Origin: Lateolabrax maculatus
Taxonomy: Eukaryota; Chordata; Actinopteri; Acropomatiformes; Lateolabracidae
Length of the DNA: 64,000 nt
Direction: 5' to 3'
Assembly: GCA_031216445.1 (NCBI GenBank)
Contig: CM062213.1
Location: 2,804,001-2,868,000 of the forward strand
This document shows, piece after piece, positions 27,585 to 39,375 of the stretch (its first letter is position 1; each line of letters starts with the position of its first letter). Below the pieces are notes generated by a model that was given only the letters and a program-made list of their open reading frames with translations, did not search any database and was not told the DNA's origin. Made by a program: the position numbers and the translations under genes.

Positions 27585-29312
27585 TAACGTGTACAATTAA
27601 AACAAGTGTGTGCTCATAAAAAACACACATATAATGCCTTGTCCCCACCTGAGGTTTTACTGGATTCAGTTTCCAATCCAATCCTGACCTGAAGGCTTTC
27701 TGTATACAGCAGGCTGGAATACACATGTACAAAATGTGCATACATACACAATGCACATGGATGCACTTGCGAAGCTCAGACAGTTGCAAATTGCACATAT
27801 AGTTCATGGATTTTTCATTGCAAGTGGTACATTAGTGGGAGCATTTAAAGTAGGATTAATAAAGGATGTGATATGACTGTCGTTAAGGTACTTAATATCT
27901 CATTCCAACAACTGTGGTTTAGATTGTAATCCTTTACTGTGCTGCAGCACAAAATAAAACGGCAGAAAGAGTTGAGACAACCATCACATTAACTAACGCG
28001 AACTGATACAGTATCATTGTTCCATTTTCTAGGCTTCTCTCCAAAGCAGCAAGCGTTAGAGAGAAACTTCTCTTTGATTTCACACCAAGCCCTCAGACAA
28101 CAACAGCTCTGCAGCAGTCCAACCCATCAGTTTCCATCCCCTCCAAGAACCTCGTAACACACTTCTAACAAGCAGCGGCATGGTGCCCTGGCCATGAAGT
28201 CTCTTCATGCTGTCGAGTTTTATTTGCTCTCTCAGAATAAAAGAGAATTTAAAAGAAACATGCGGACGCCTATCGAGATGGATGGAGAGTTAACAAAATC
28301 TAAAATCTAAAACTAAAACTGGTCAACTTATGAACAGTGAGGAGGTCTGTGTACAAGATGGAATAATTACCTCCTAACTAGTTTTCATCTGTTTCACTGC
28401 ATTGTGCTGATGTTTTGATGTTGGTTTCCAGCTGAAGGAAGAAAAAAAAAACGATGGGGAGAGCCAGGTCGATTTCATACACGAGTTTTCCCAGCCTTTG
28501 CACAACAACGTTAAACCTTCCACTGCAGTATTCCTGTTTTTGCTGACTCACTGTTTTAGTTGAATATCAAAATCTACTCCACCGGAGCTCCAGTTATGGC
28601 AGTTAGTCACAGGACTGAGACAGCAGATCTGTGCTGCTCAGTCGTATTAAAACACTCGCTTCATGCCTGATATCACTGACCTGGCTTGAATTTAGAAATC
28701 CCACAATTCTATATTATTGTTACCTTGCTTTTTCTTATGCATATTTTATATAAATATCAGCATCATTCGATCTTTTATGTAACATATTTTGAAGTATTTT
28801 GCTAAAAAGTGCAGCCTTTGCGCTGCCCCACTCCCTGTAGACTGAGGCTATTTCATTAGCAAAAAGACATCACATAGAATGAATCTAAACCATGCAGATA
28901 CCCACAGCTTCATCACGCATGCATTGCCTTTGAGCAGTGTATTCATCATTGCGCATTCAGTTTCAGTTGTGCTGGACTTCAGACAAAACCCTCCATATCT
29001 GCCTTGTTTTAAACATCAGGCTCCGGGTGCAGCAGCGGAAGCCTCAGCCCCCCCTCTGTCAAAGGCATTTTCATGCTCTGAACTTCCTATTTTCAGTTCA
29101 GTGAAACGATGATATAAGAAGCCTCCTCTCCCCCGGTGGAGAATAAAGCTGTTCAAACTGAATTAGAAGAGAGAATAAAAGATGGAGCGAGCACGCAATG
29201 CTACGCAGAAACAGATACATGGATGTCTTTTTTTCTGACGATGTTGCATTTTTATGGAGGGCAATGTCGCTCGGCCTGTTGGTCGGTCAGCGGATCGGTC
29301 TGCCACTTTGGT

Positions 29313-29940
29313 CCAAACTGAAATATCTCAACAACCGTTCCATTGATTGCCATTTGTACAGACATTCATGGTTCTCAGAAGATGAACCCTAAAGACGCCA
29401 CCAGGTCCAAATTTTTACTAAAATATCTCAACATCTACTTAATGGATTAGCATCAAATTTTGTATGCACATTCAAGGTTCCCAGAGGATTGATCCTACTA
29501 AGTTTGGTTATCCCCAGATTTTCCTGTAGTGCCACCATGAGGCATTTTTGTTTTTTGTAGTGAAATGTCTCAACAGCTATTTGATGGGTTGTCATTAAAT
29601 TTGGTTCAGACGTTCATGGTGCCCAGAGGATAAATTCTAATGACTCTGATGATTTTATTACTTACTTTTATTTTGTCAATTGTTTCACTTTTCCAATGAA
29701 ATATCTCAACCTTTAGTTAGTGGACTGTCACACAATTTTGTCCAGACAATCATGATTCCTAGTTTTCATCTAGAACCAACATTTTTATTTGTCCAATACT
29801 TCAGTTTAGGACTTTATACCTGCTAAACTAATGGCAACCAGCCAGCCTCAGCTGTACAAATGTTAGTCTGATGGCGAACATGGTGAACATCAGCATGTTA
29901 GCTTGAGCATTTAGCTCACAGCGGAGACTGCACAGACATC
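29313..29940 (+). repeat. dispersed repeat family B with internal degenerate tandem units
   Basis: The block aaat(a/g)tctcaac recurs at 29321, 29421, 29563 and 29699, about 100-140 bp apart. Each is followed by a gatgg/gccat..ttt and gacattcatgg-like segment and a cagaggat..atcct segment. The repeat ends with aacatggtgaacatcagcatgttagc. I recognise this as a common fish repeat. It lies directly left of the LINE. Confidence 0.65.
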
Positions 29941-30021
29941 GTCTGTAAGCTTAGCCTCGGAGTGATCAAAGAAATAACCAGGAGTTCAGTTATTTATTTG
30001 ATTTTCCTCCAGTCCCTCTCG

Positions 30022-32736
30022 TCTTGTCTAGTCAAGTCAAGTCAAGTCAATTTTATTTGTATAGCGCCAAATCATAACAAAAGTTATCTCAAGACGCTTT
30101 CACATAGAGTAGGTCTAGACCATACTCTTTAAAATATTATTTACAGAGACCCAACAGTTCCCACCATGAGCAAGCACTTGGCGACAGTGGCGAGGAAAAA
30201 CTCCCTTTTAACAGGTAGAAACCTCGAGCAGAACCAGGCTCTGGGTGGGCGGCCATCTGCATCGACCGAGTTGGGTTGAAAGGGGAGGAGAGAGGGGGAG
30301 AGGGGAGACAGAACAGGAGGAGAGACAACAAATCAGACTAATAATAAGAACAACTGCAGCAGTGAGTGTGGAGCAGGAACATGGGGGCAGTAGACGGCCG
30401 GCAATCACAGATCCAGACTCTACAGCTCCAGAGGCAGAAATACCTGCAGAAAGTGAGAAGGCGAAAAAACACAGAAAGCACAAGGACTACCAGGAAGAAA
30501 TGGAGTTGGTAGCCTGTATTAGTGGGATAGGAATGCGTACAGATAGAGAGGGAGAGGAGGAGAGAGAAGCTCAGTGCGTCCTAGGAAGTCCCCCAGCAGT
30601 CTTAAGCCTATAACAGCATAACTAAGGGCTGGTTCAGGACTCACCTGAGCCAGCCCTAACTATAGGCTTTATCAAAAAGGAACGTTTTTAGCATACTCTT
30701 AAACGAAGAGAGGGTGTCTGCCTCCCGAACCCAAATTGGGAGCTGATTCCACAGAAGAGGAGCTTGATAACTAAAGGCTCTGGCTCCCATTTTACTTTTA
30801 GAAACTTTAGGTACCACAAGTAACCCTGCATTCTGTGAGCGTAGTGCTCTAGTGGGGTAATACGGTACTATCAGCTCTTTAAGATATGATGGTGCCTGAC
30901 CAATAAGAGCTTTGTAAGTGAGGAGGACGACCTTAAATTCTATTCTAGATTTCACAGGGAGCCAGTGCAGAGAAGCTAATATCGGAGAAATATGTTCTCT
31001 TTTGCTAGTTCCTGTCAGTACACGTGCAGCCGCATTCTGGATCAGCTGAAGAGTCTTTAGAGACTTATCGGGGCAACCCGATAATAAAGAATTACAGTAA
31101 TCTAACCTAGAAGTAACAAATGCATGAACTAGTTTTTCTGCATCTTTTTGAGACAGGATATGCCTGATTTTTATAATGTTACGTAAGTGGAAGAAGGCAG
31201 TCCTTGAAGTCTGTTTTATATGGGTATTAAAGGACATGTCCTGATCAAAGATTACTCCTAGACTCCTTACAGCGGTGCTAGAGGCCAGGGCAATGCCATC
31301 TAGAGTAACTATATCTATACATAGTGCGTCTCGCAGGTGTTTAGGACCCAGAACAATAACTTCAGTTTTGTCTGAGTTTAACAGCAAGAAATTGCAGGTC
31401 ATCCAGTCTTTTATGTCCTTAATACATGCCTGAAGCTTGGCTAACTTACCGGTTTCATCTGGCTTTATCGATAAGTATAACTGAGTATCATCTGCATAGC
31501 AGTGAAAGTTTATGGAGTGTTTCCTGATAATATTGCCTAAAGGAAGCATATACAAGGTAAATAAAAGTGGTCCGAGCACTGAACCTTGTGGAACTCCATG
31601 ACTAACTTCCGTGTGCACGGAGGATTCATCATTTACGTGGACAAACTGAAATCTATCCGATAAATACGACTGAAACCAGCTTAGTGCGGGTCCTTTGACG
31701 CCAATCAAATGCTCCAGTCTCTGTAATAGGATACAATGGTCAATGGTATCGAAAGCGGCACTGAGATCTAACAGAACAAGTACAGAGACAAATCCTTTAT
31801 CTGACGCAATCAAAAGGTCGTTTGTCACTCTCACCAGTGCTGTCTCTGTGCTGTGAAATTCCCTAAATCCTGACTGAAAATCCTCAAATAAACTATTGCT
31901 GTTTAGAAAGTCACATAACTGATTAACGACCACTTTCTCAAGGATTTTGGAGAGAAAGGGAAGGTTAGATATAGGTCTATAATTGGCTAAAACCCCTGGA
32001 TCAAGCGTAGGCTTTTTAAGAAGAGGTTTAATTACAGCTACTTTGAAGGACTGTGGTACATAGCCTGTTAATAAAGACAGATTGATCATGTCTAGTAAAG
32101 AAGTGCTAACTAAGGGTAAAACTTCTTTAAGCAGCCTGGTTGGGATGGGGTCTAAGAGGCAGGTTGTTGGTTTAGACGAAGAAATCATTGAAGTTAGTTG
32201 GTGAAGGTCAATTGGAGAAAAACAGTCTAAATATAAATCTGGTTCTACAGCTGCTTCTGAGGTTCCTGAAATTCCTGTACTCGAAGATATATCTGAACTA
32301 GCTGAGAGCACAAGATGATGAATTTTTTCTCTAATAGTTAGAATTTTATCATCAAAGAAGCTCATGAAGTTATTACTACTGAGAGCTCTGGGAATACATG
32401 GCTCAACAGAGCTCTGACTCTGTGTCAGCCTGGCTACAGTGCTGAAAAGAAACCTAGGGTTATTCCTATGTTCCTCTATTAGTGAGGAGTAATAGGCTCC
32501 TCTGGCATTACGGAGGGCCTTCCTGTATGTTCTAAGACTATCTTGCCAAACTAAATGAGTTTCCTCCAGTTTGGTGGAACGCCATTTCCTTTCTAATTTT
32601 CGCGATGTTTCTTTTAACTTGCGGGTTAAGGAGTTATACCATGGAGCTAACCTCTTTTGTTTTATTATTTTCTTTTTAATAGGAGTCTAGTTTGTCAAAC
32701 AGATTCATAAAGCCATGGGATGAGTGCAACTGTTTC
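30022..32736 (-). mobile_element. 5'-truncated L2-like non-LTR retrotransposon in camkv intron 1
   Basis: The element lies antisense to camkv. Its 3' end is at the left: four GTCAA units at 30031-30050 (TTGAC on the element strand) in place of a poly(A) tail, as expected for L2/CR1-type LINEs. Next comes a 3' UTR with the tatagcgccaaatca and gcgacagtggcgaggaaaa motifs that I recall as abundant in percomorph genomes, then the reverse-transcriptase frame at 30656-32686. The apurinic endonuclease domain expected upstream is missing, so the copy is truncated at about 32.69-32.74 kb. The left and right limits are approximate. Confidence 0.8.
30656..32365 (-). CDS. LINE reverse transcriptase (ORF2 C-terminal part, L2-like)
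   Basis: The frame gives 569 residues from the first internal ATG. It stays open upstream without ATG to 32686, about 107 further codons, where a TAG (32687-32689) closes it. RT motifs are intact: NYRPISNLPFLSKILEKVV (128-146), LLDLSAAFDTIDH (198-210), GVPQGSVLGPLLF (257-269) and the catalytic YADD (290-293), followed by the thumb region and the HWLP/YKAL motifs of L2-type proteins. The upstream linker reads APWYNSLTRKLKETSRKLER, also typical of the family between endonuclease and RT. No internal stop or frameshift is seen in the RT part. The usual partner endonuclease domain is absent, so autonomous activity is unlikely. Confidence 0.88.
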   Translation of the reverse strand: MSFFDDKILTIREKIHHLVLSASSDISSSTGISGTSEAAVEPDLYLDCFSPIDLHQLTSMISSSKPTTCLLDPIPTRLLKEVLPLVSTSLLDMINLSLLTGYVPQSFKVAVIKPLLKKPTLDPGVLANYRPISNLPFLSKILEKVVVNQLCDFLNSNSLFEDFQSGFREFHSTETALVRVTNDLLIASDKGFVSVLVLLDLSAAFDTIDHCILLQRLEHLIGVKGPALSWFQSYLSDRFQFVHVNDESSVHTEVSHGVPQGSVLGPLLFTLYMLPLGNIIRKHSINFHCYADDTQLYLSIKPDETGKLAKLQACIKDIKDWMTCNFLLLNSDKTEVIVLGPKHLRDALCIDIVTLDGIALASSTAVRSLGVIFDQDMSFNTHIKQTSRTAFFHLRNIIKIRHILSQKDAEKLVHAFVTSRLDYCNSLLSGCPDKSLKTLQLIQNAAARVLTGTSKREHISPILASLHWLPVKSRIEFKVVLLTYKALIGQAPSYLKELIVPYYPTRALRSQNAGLLVVPKVSKSKMGARAFSYQAPLLWNQLPIWVREADTLSSFKSMLKTFLFDKAYS

Positions 32737-32738
32737 GC

Positions 32739-32960
32739 TCAAGCTGAAACATGCTGGAGCTCGTAAAGTACTGACGTCCCTGCTTTCAGCTTTTCTCCCT
32801 CCCGGGCGATCACAGCTGAGATTGGTGAAAGCAGATTCAGGAAGTGGATGAGATGAGAGTCAGAGGTGGCCGTCGCTGCAGGTGAGGACTTGATGGATCC
32901 CCACGAGTATGAGACAGACACAGAGATGGAGAGGCAAAGTACTAGCAGGAGTTTCTCCAT
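32739..32960 (-). CDS. small hypothetical ORF with signal-peptide-like start
   Basis: A 73-codon frame begins MEKLLLVLCLSISVSVSYSW: a charged residue, a hydrophobic core and a small/polar region, as in a secretory signal peptide. The remainder (GSIKSSPAATATSDSHLIHF and onward) matches nothing I know. The ATG context (ctggATGg) is moderate, with G at +4 and T at -3. The frame stops just beside the 5' breakpoint of the LINE, and after that stop it stays open for about 20 more codons. It could be a first exon of an unrecognised gene, a remnant of one, or chance. I favour chance or a remnant. Confidence 0.15.
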   Translation of the reverse strand: MEKLLLVLCLSISVSVSYSWGSIKSSPAATATSDSHLIHFLNLLSPISAVIAREGEKLKAGTSVLYELQHVSA

Positions 32961-35481
32961 CCAGATAATGTGATTTTGTATCTTTCCAACACCAAGAAAT
33001 ATCAGTCAAGAAAAGAAGCTAATATTATTGCAGACAGAAAGCTGGTGATCTGAAATCTCTTACAGTATGTCGATGTGCTCCATCTCTTGCAGGCAGAAGG
33101 GACAGTTTAATGTGACTGTCATCTGGAAACCTAACTGTGTTAATAACCTACAAGATGTATCTGCACTCTTCACACCCTCCACACACTATTAAACAGAGAC
33201 TCAGGGCGGATGTCATTAAAATGTAGGAGACTTTATTGTACAGTGAGTCTAATGCTGTGTCTAACAAGACAATTATGTAATACCAGATGTGATACAGAAA
33301 TGTCATGAATGTGAGCTCGTGCGTACATGTTGGATGATATGGAGTTAGACTAGTGTACTATAGCCTAAGGTCGCCTTCTGCTGCGGTTCAGCGACAGCGC
33401 AACACGATTTCCTTCAAGTTTGCCACAGGAAATAGTTCATCCCACAATGGGGAGGCTTTCACCGCGGTGTAGTATTGTTGTGCTTTCAGATGTTATCAAT
33501 TTACAGTCTCCTCCTGTCAGTTTCATTAATGGGCTTTCTTGGATTTACAGCTCATAATTTGTGTCTCTTTTGCGCTATCAATTTCACAGTCAGCACTCTG
33601 AGGGGACTTTCAATTAGTGTGAGCTTGACATTAAAACCGAGCCCGCTTTATTTATCCCTGCCTTTAGATGATAATATTTCATGTAATGTCGATTTTAATG
33701 CGTCGCAATTAAAGTTTCTGTCCGCTGGAGCAGCACAGAGGAACTGAAAGCTAATGAGATTGGCAGCGCAAAGGCGTCCGTGCTGTCGAGGAGAAGCTGA
33801 GCCACTGGGTCTCCTCATGGAAACAAGACGCCTGTTTTTTCGGGGTCCTTTTCCATTTCGTTAAAGTTAAACTTGAAATTCACAGGTTGGCTTATAACAG
33901 CCTGTCATAGGATAAAATATACTCTAAATATAAATATCAGTACATTTACTTTACACTTAACATCACATATACAGCAAAAACACTGAGTAAACAGAATGAA
34001 GAAAAGTGGCTCTTCCCAGGGAAAAGCCCATAATGACAAAGAGGAGGTAAAGCTTGTTAAAACACAGAATATTCCCATAAGTAAGAAACAGTATGAATTT
34101 TACATGAAACCATACAACACACAGTATACAAACAACACTTTAGGAAGCGTAGGAAAAATCAGATAAATGTATATATGTATACATACGCTTCAAAATTAAA
34201 GTCTCCACTAATTCAATATAGGAATTTTAAAGAATGTGATATTCCTTGTTCATATTTTAGTGCAACAACATACACACCACTACCACTGCTACTACTACGA
34301 CACATTTTCAGGTTTCTTACTGTTTACAGAAAGGAGCCACCAGACATAGTAAATGATATAACGAGCATACATTTGCGGACCGAGCCAACTCTGTTTGTGT
34401 GGATTTGTGTGCATATGCAGACACGTCTGGGTTCACCATTGTCTGTCAGACTTGAACCGTTTTGACCGACTTGATCTCAGTGGAGATGTGGTGACTCAGG
34501 TTTGGACCTGGTTAGACTCTTGCATATTAACCCAGTCCGTCTCCCGCCCGCCCTCAACCTGCCTTCATCACACATTCTTTGCTGCATCTGTAATTAGGGC
34601 ATTCAAAATGTGCTCTTCACCACCAAATGTTGCGATTCACCACACTCCCGCCAACACTCTCCTGCATCAGACTAAAAATGACATAAAGTTTTGACAGCAG
34701 AGACATTTCTTGGGCTAAAATTAGAAAAAGTGGCTGTATGCATTGCAAATAGGAAAGGACACAAATGTGGAGTATATGGCTTCACACTGGAATGCACACA
34801 TGCATGTGTCCATTCAGGCATGTACTCATGTCTATGTGCTCTCACACATTTGCTCTCACACGCTCTCTCCATATTGAAAGCCCTTATGAGCCATCTTACC
34901 TGACGAGTAGTATACTGTATATATATATAGGCTGTCCAGGTCACAGTGGAGCATCCTCAGGCAGCCATATTGGAGGTCAACAGTGGCCATGCAGCCGTGG
35001 GTGGACTGAGTTTCTAAACACAATTTGCCGTTTCAGCAGGATCCAGCTGTCGTTGCAGTGTTTTGTTTTATTCATCCTGCTTCTGCTGACTAACTGATTA
35101 CTTAACTTCTTTGGTATTTAATCAATTTTATTGCTTGTTAGCTGTGCATTGGCTATCTGCTCAGTTTACTGGAACAGTTGCCACTGACACATGTCACTGT
35201 CTTGTTGTAAACATAATTACATGCATTAAACATTAACGCTTAAATGGGGCCATAAACCGTTAAATTAGCCAGTTGGCACATTAGACGAGCATCCAGGTTA
35301 ACTGCGCCAACACCGGTTGTTTCCTCTGCAGTAACCTCAGTTTTACGATATCAGCACATTACATACATTATCAGAGTTTTAACTGTTTAATTATAGCATT
35401 ACTGAATAAAACTGCATCCAAAACAGTCTACCATGATAGTATACGGTTACTTCATAGCTGGGATACTGTAGTAGAAATAAA

Positions 35482-35799
35482 CAGGGCTGAGAAGTAACAC
35501 ATTAACATTATTTAGTAATGTGTACATTAATATAAGCTTTTTTCAGTAACTAGTAATGTCAGGGATTACAATTTGAAATTCAGTATTTACATTACAGTCT
35601 GTTTGTTAAACCACAATGTCTCCTTTTTCTATTTCTACACACGTTAAATACAAAAGATGTTTGATGGAGCTGCGCTGAGTAACGAAACTCAAGTAATGAG
35701 TACTGTAATGCATTATAAGTAATTATTGAAGTAATATAATTACTTTTTTCAATGAGTAATGTAATTGATTACACTTTTCAAGTAACTTACCCAATACTG
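35482..35799. mobile_element. short hAT-like MITE
   Basis: The terminal inverted repeats are recognisable: left CAGGGCTGAGAAGTAAC and right (reverse complement) CAGTATTGGGTAAGTTAC. The interior carries repeated taatgtaattgattac-type blocks. Flanking octamers gaaataaa and ataataac match at 5 of 8 positions, possibly a decayed target-site duplication. No coding capacity. Confidence 0.6.
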
Positions 35800-38700
35800 A
35801 TAATAACACTCGGAAATTGCTGCACATTTATTGTGTTTAGAACAATTAAAGAAGACTGTTGTTCTGATCTGAACATTTATGGGCTTCTCACTTCTTGCTC
35901 TCTTCAGTGATTCATTAATTTACAAAGGCTTATTATTTTTAAAATATATTTGTCAAGTGTGTCAGACTTGTAAATGAGCACCAGCCATGAACGAAATAAT
36001 TTAAATCATATGCCAAAAATCTCCATACAGCAAATTTTAAATGCAGGAAATGAAACCTCCCCCCCTGGCAAGCCAAGTCAAGCCCAAAATTACCATTCAA
36101 GCACTAGGAGCAGCGTCAGCTTATCTACCAGCTTGAATCAGTTTTAATAATTGATGTAACAAAACCACAGCATCTCATATTCAGAATGTCTTCATGGCTT
36201 GCAGGTTAAACAGTCAAAATGCAGCAAAATGCTTTTTTTTGTCCTGTTTAAATCGGCAGCTTGCAGTTCTTAGTGAGGTGCTGCAGGTGTGTGGAACAGA
36301 CTGGATTCAAGACACAAAAGACATGCAGTCATAGCTACATAGCAGACAATTGTGTTCCAGATTTTGAAGTTCTCGTCAGCTGTTTGTAGGTACTGATTCT
36401 GTCATTTTACTGAGTATACTGAGCCAAAATAAACAAAAAGCAGCTTCTGCATGTTGCCGTCGTGCTTCCTCAGGCTGTAATGCACACAGGCTCTGAGCAG
36501 CTGTTCACTGGCTTTCTGTTAACATGAGTATAGTTGACAACAAACACTCCTGTGTACTGTCCTGCCTAATTAAGGCCATGCATCTTGTGTCCCCGATCCA
36601 GAGCAGACAAATAATGGTATAGTGGGCAGAAAGTGTAGAAAGGGCCGTGTGCCAATCCTGGGAGGGAGGGCGAGATATCGACTATATGTGTCGAGATCCT
36701 GCAGTCTCACCTCCCCTTTGGAAGCTGTTGTAAGAGGGGGCTGCAATTTGCCTTGTGATTCTTGCAAAGGGCAAGGTTAAGCCCTGCAAGTGATTCGCCG
36801 TAGATGGGCTCCAAATGTGACTGTGAGAAAGTGATGGCACAGGAGGACAGAAGGAAGTGGGAAGGAAGTGAAGTGGGCTGAAGAGTGAGGGTTTTCTCAA
36901 GCTCATTTTGCGGCTGAAGAAGCCGCTGAAGTGTTTCCTCATTCGGCGAAGAATGCAGCAAAATGAGTCAGATGCAGAGCCTTGTTTTGAATGAACGACA
37001 GAGTGCGATTGTGAATGTTTTCTAAAGGAATGATTTGGGTCCCTGGTCTTGAATAAGTCCTTGAAAAAATATATAAGGTAGACTGAAAAGCCATCCAGTC
37101 CTCCCAATTCTTGAGAGATTTGCTGTGTGTGAGGCTGACGCAGACGAGCGCTGCAGCACGCTGAACTGGGATTAGAGGAGGGCTGAGGAGTGAAGGCTGG
37201 TAATTATTACAGCACTGCCAGAGCTGCCATGCTTCTGCTCCTAGCACACTGTTAAGCAAGCACCCCGGGACTCAGCGATTCCTCGATACAAGAAAGACAA
37301 GAGCCGCAGGCCCATTGAGACACACTGTGGGAAAGGAGACTGTCAGCCATGAATAATTAATTCAATTGTGTATGCGCCCACTTTTAAAAACCTTTGCCAC
37401 CCTCTTTATTCTGATCCTGCTCCACACGTGCTGCTGATTGAGGCCACTCCCCATCTCTTCATTTATTTCCTATGTGCGGTTGTTACCCTGCTCTCCTCCC
37501 CTCGTTATAGACCCCTCAGCTCCGCTCTCCTCTGCTGGCCCTGCAAAGGTTGAAACAGCAAGCCTAATACGCCGCATTGCAACTTTAATTAGTGCGGTAA
37601 AACCCCTCCGAGACGGTGCATGCAAACTTTTGTGTCAACATTTCCAAGGAGCCATTTCCCCTTAAAGTCGAATGTAAAAAGACGTAATTCTTGTGAGGTG
37701 TAGTAATGAGGAGGTGTGATGATGCAGAATGTTTTTTCTTCTTCCCCAGTGAGTTCCATTAATACATTGAATCGCCGCTGAATTAATGCAGTTTTTACCG
37801 TATACTGTGAGATAATATACATATGAAGTACTTTGATTTGGCCTTCATCTTGGATGCCCTTTTCTTCTGGTTATATAAATATTCACGGAACAGTGCAGGG
37901 GTAATTTTTCCATCATTTTCAGAGGCACTTTAGATTTATTATATAACATCAATATTTCACCTTGAGTTCATAGAGTAATTCTAAGCACTAATGGGGTCTC
38001 TTGGCCTTTGGTTCATCCGTAAGAGTTTGCTCAGAGTCTGACTTTTTTGGCATTAAGGGATTTTACTGTTACTGTATAGCGAGCAATAATATTTGCTTGT
38101 TGTTGTACCTTTGGAGGTACAAATTTGCATTTTGTATACAGTATATCTAAATAAATTAGATGGTTGTGTTTTAGTTGAGCTGCCTCCATGATATTTAAAT
38201 GACTTACTTTGACCTGTAGCTTTCCTACACCTGCACATGCCCCACACCTTTTATGTGTACTTAAAAATAAATTTTGTTTAACACTTATGTCAATCCGATT
38301 ATGTCTCATTCATGTTGAGTGATGAAGTTTCCCTCCGCCCCAGGAAGCTGAGATCTTTTACAACAAATAAGTTATGAACAACCAGAAAATCTCTACAATG
38401 ATTTTACGAAACAGGTGGGATCTGTCTGCTGTCTGAACAGATAGTGGGAGCCAAACATTTGAGCATCTTTCTCACTCTGGTCTCTGTTAAGACTTACACA
38501 GTTGTCGCCATGCCCATCTGTGTTGACCTTATCTTCGCTTTTTCAGCTGAAGGCAAAGTGCTATCGCAGTCTCTGGGGCAATCCCCAAATCAGCAGGGAT
38601 GAGAGGAAATGAATGTCAGGGATGTTTATTTCCCAATAGCTGGAGAGTCTGTCCTTGTGGGGCTGAGGTCCAACCAATCCCCAGGAACAGAGGGAGCGCC

Positions 38701-39028
38701 TGAGCGACAGAGCGAGGTACAGATGACATTTTAGATGGCTGAGCCGAGCCTTGTCAACAGAATTACTGGTTTGTCCAAAACACTCAACAATGGAGGGGAA
38801 TCAACACAGAGCAGTACTGTGGGAAAATGCCCCCCCCCCCCCCAAAAGATCCCAGTGTGTTTGCTTCTGAATGTGAAACCACCTTCACTGCAAGTAAACA
38901 ACTTAAGGGCTTGGAAAAGTCTGATTTGTTTTCTGCATTGGTTCTCAAATTGTGGGGCAGGCCCTTATGGGGGGATGCAGATATATAGATATATGGATCC
39001 TTTGATTTTTTTTCCACTTGGGGGAAGT

Positions 39029-39375
39029 GTAACAAGCTGTAAACACAACACTGACATATAAAAAAGTTGTCTAATGCATGGGCCAACAATTGCTTAACTT
39101 ACTCATTCAGCAGACACGGAGCAACATTAACATTTATTTGGAGTCGAGTTTCTCGCCGCCTGATGAATAGCGTCCAATATTCTTTCTCTTTTAAATCTGT
39201 TTTTGGTTTTCACCAACTCCTGAGGGAAATATCTGGCTGCTAAATGCTGCCCTGTGCTCACCGGCTTGTCACTAACTTTTTTCTTTCTGCTGTTTGGTGC
39301 TGGGCAGGTGGCATACATAGGTGTAGTGCTGCCGGAGCACACCGGAACAAGTCTCCGCCACTTTCTTTCTACAAG
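39029..39375 (+). repeat. dispersed repeat family A, copy 2 (camkv intron 1)
   Basis: The segment shares aaacacaacactgacat, tttatttggagtcga, ttttcaccaactcctgaggg and ctgctgtttggtgctgggcaggt with copies 1 and 3, in the same orientation. It is the most diverged copy and its left end is rearranged. Confidence 0.6.

Noticed and set aside
30137..30613. ORFs of 64-122 codons on both strands left of the RT frame
   Set aside because: They lie inside the LINE 3' UTR and show no protein motifs.
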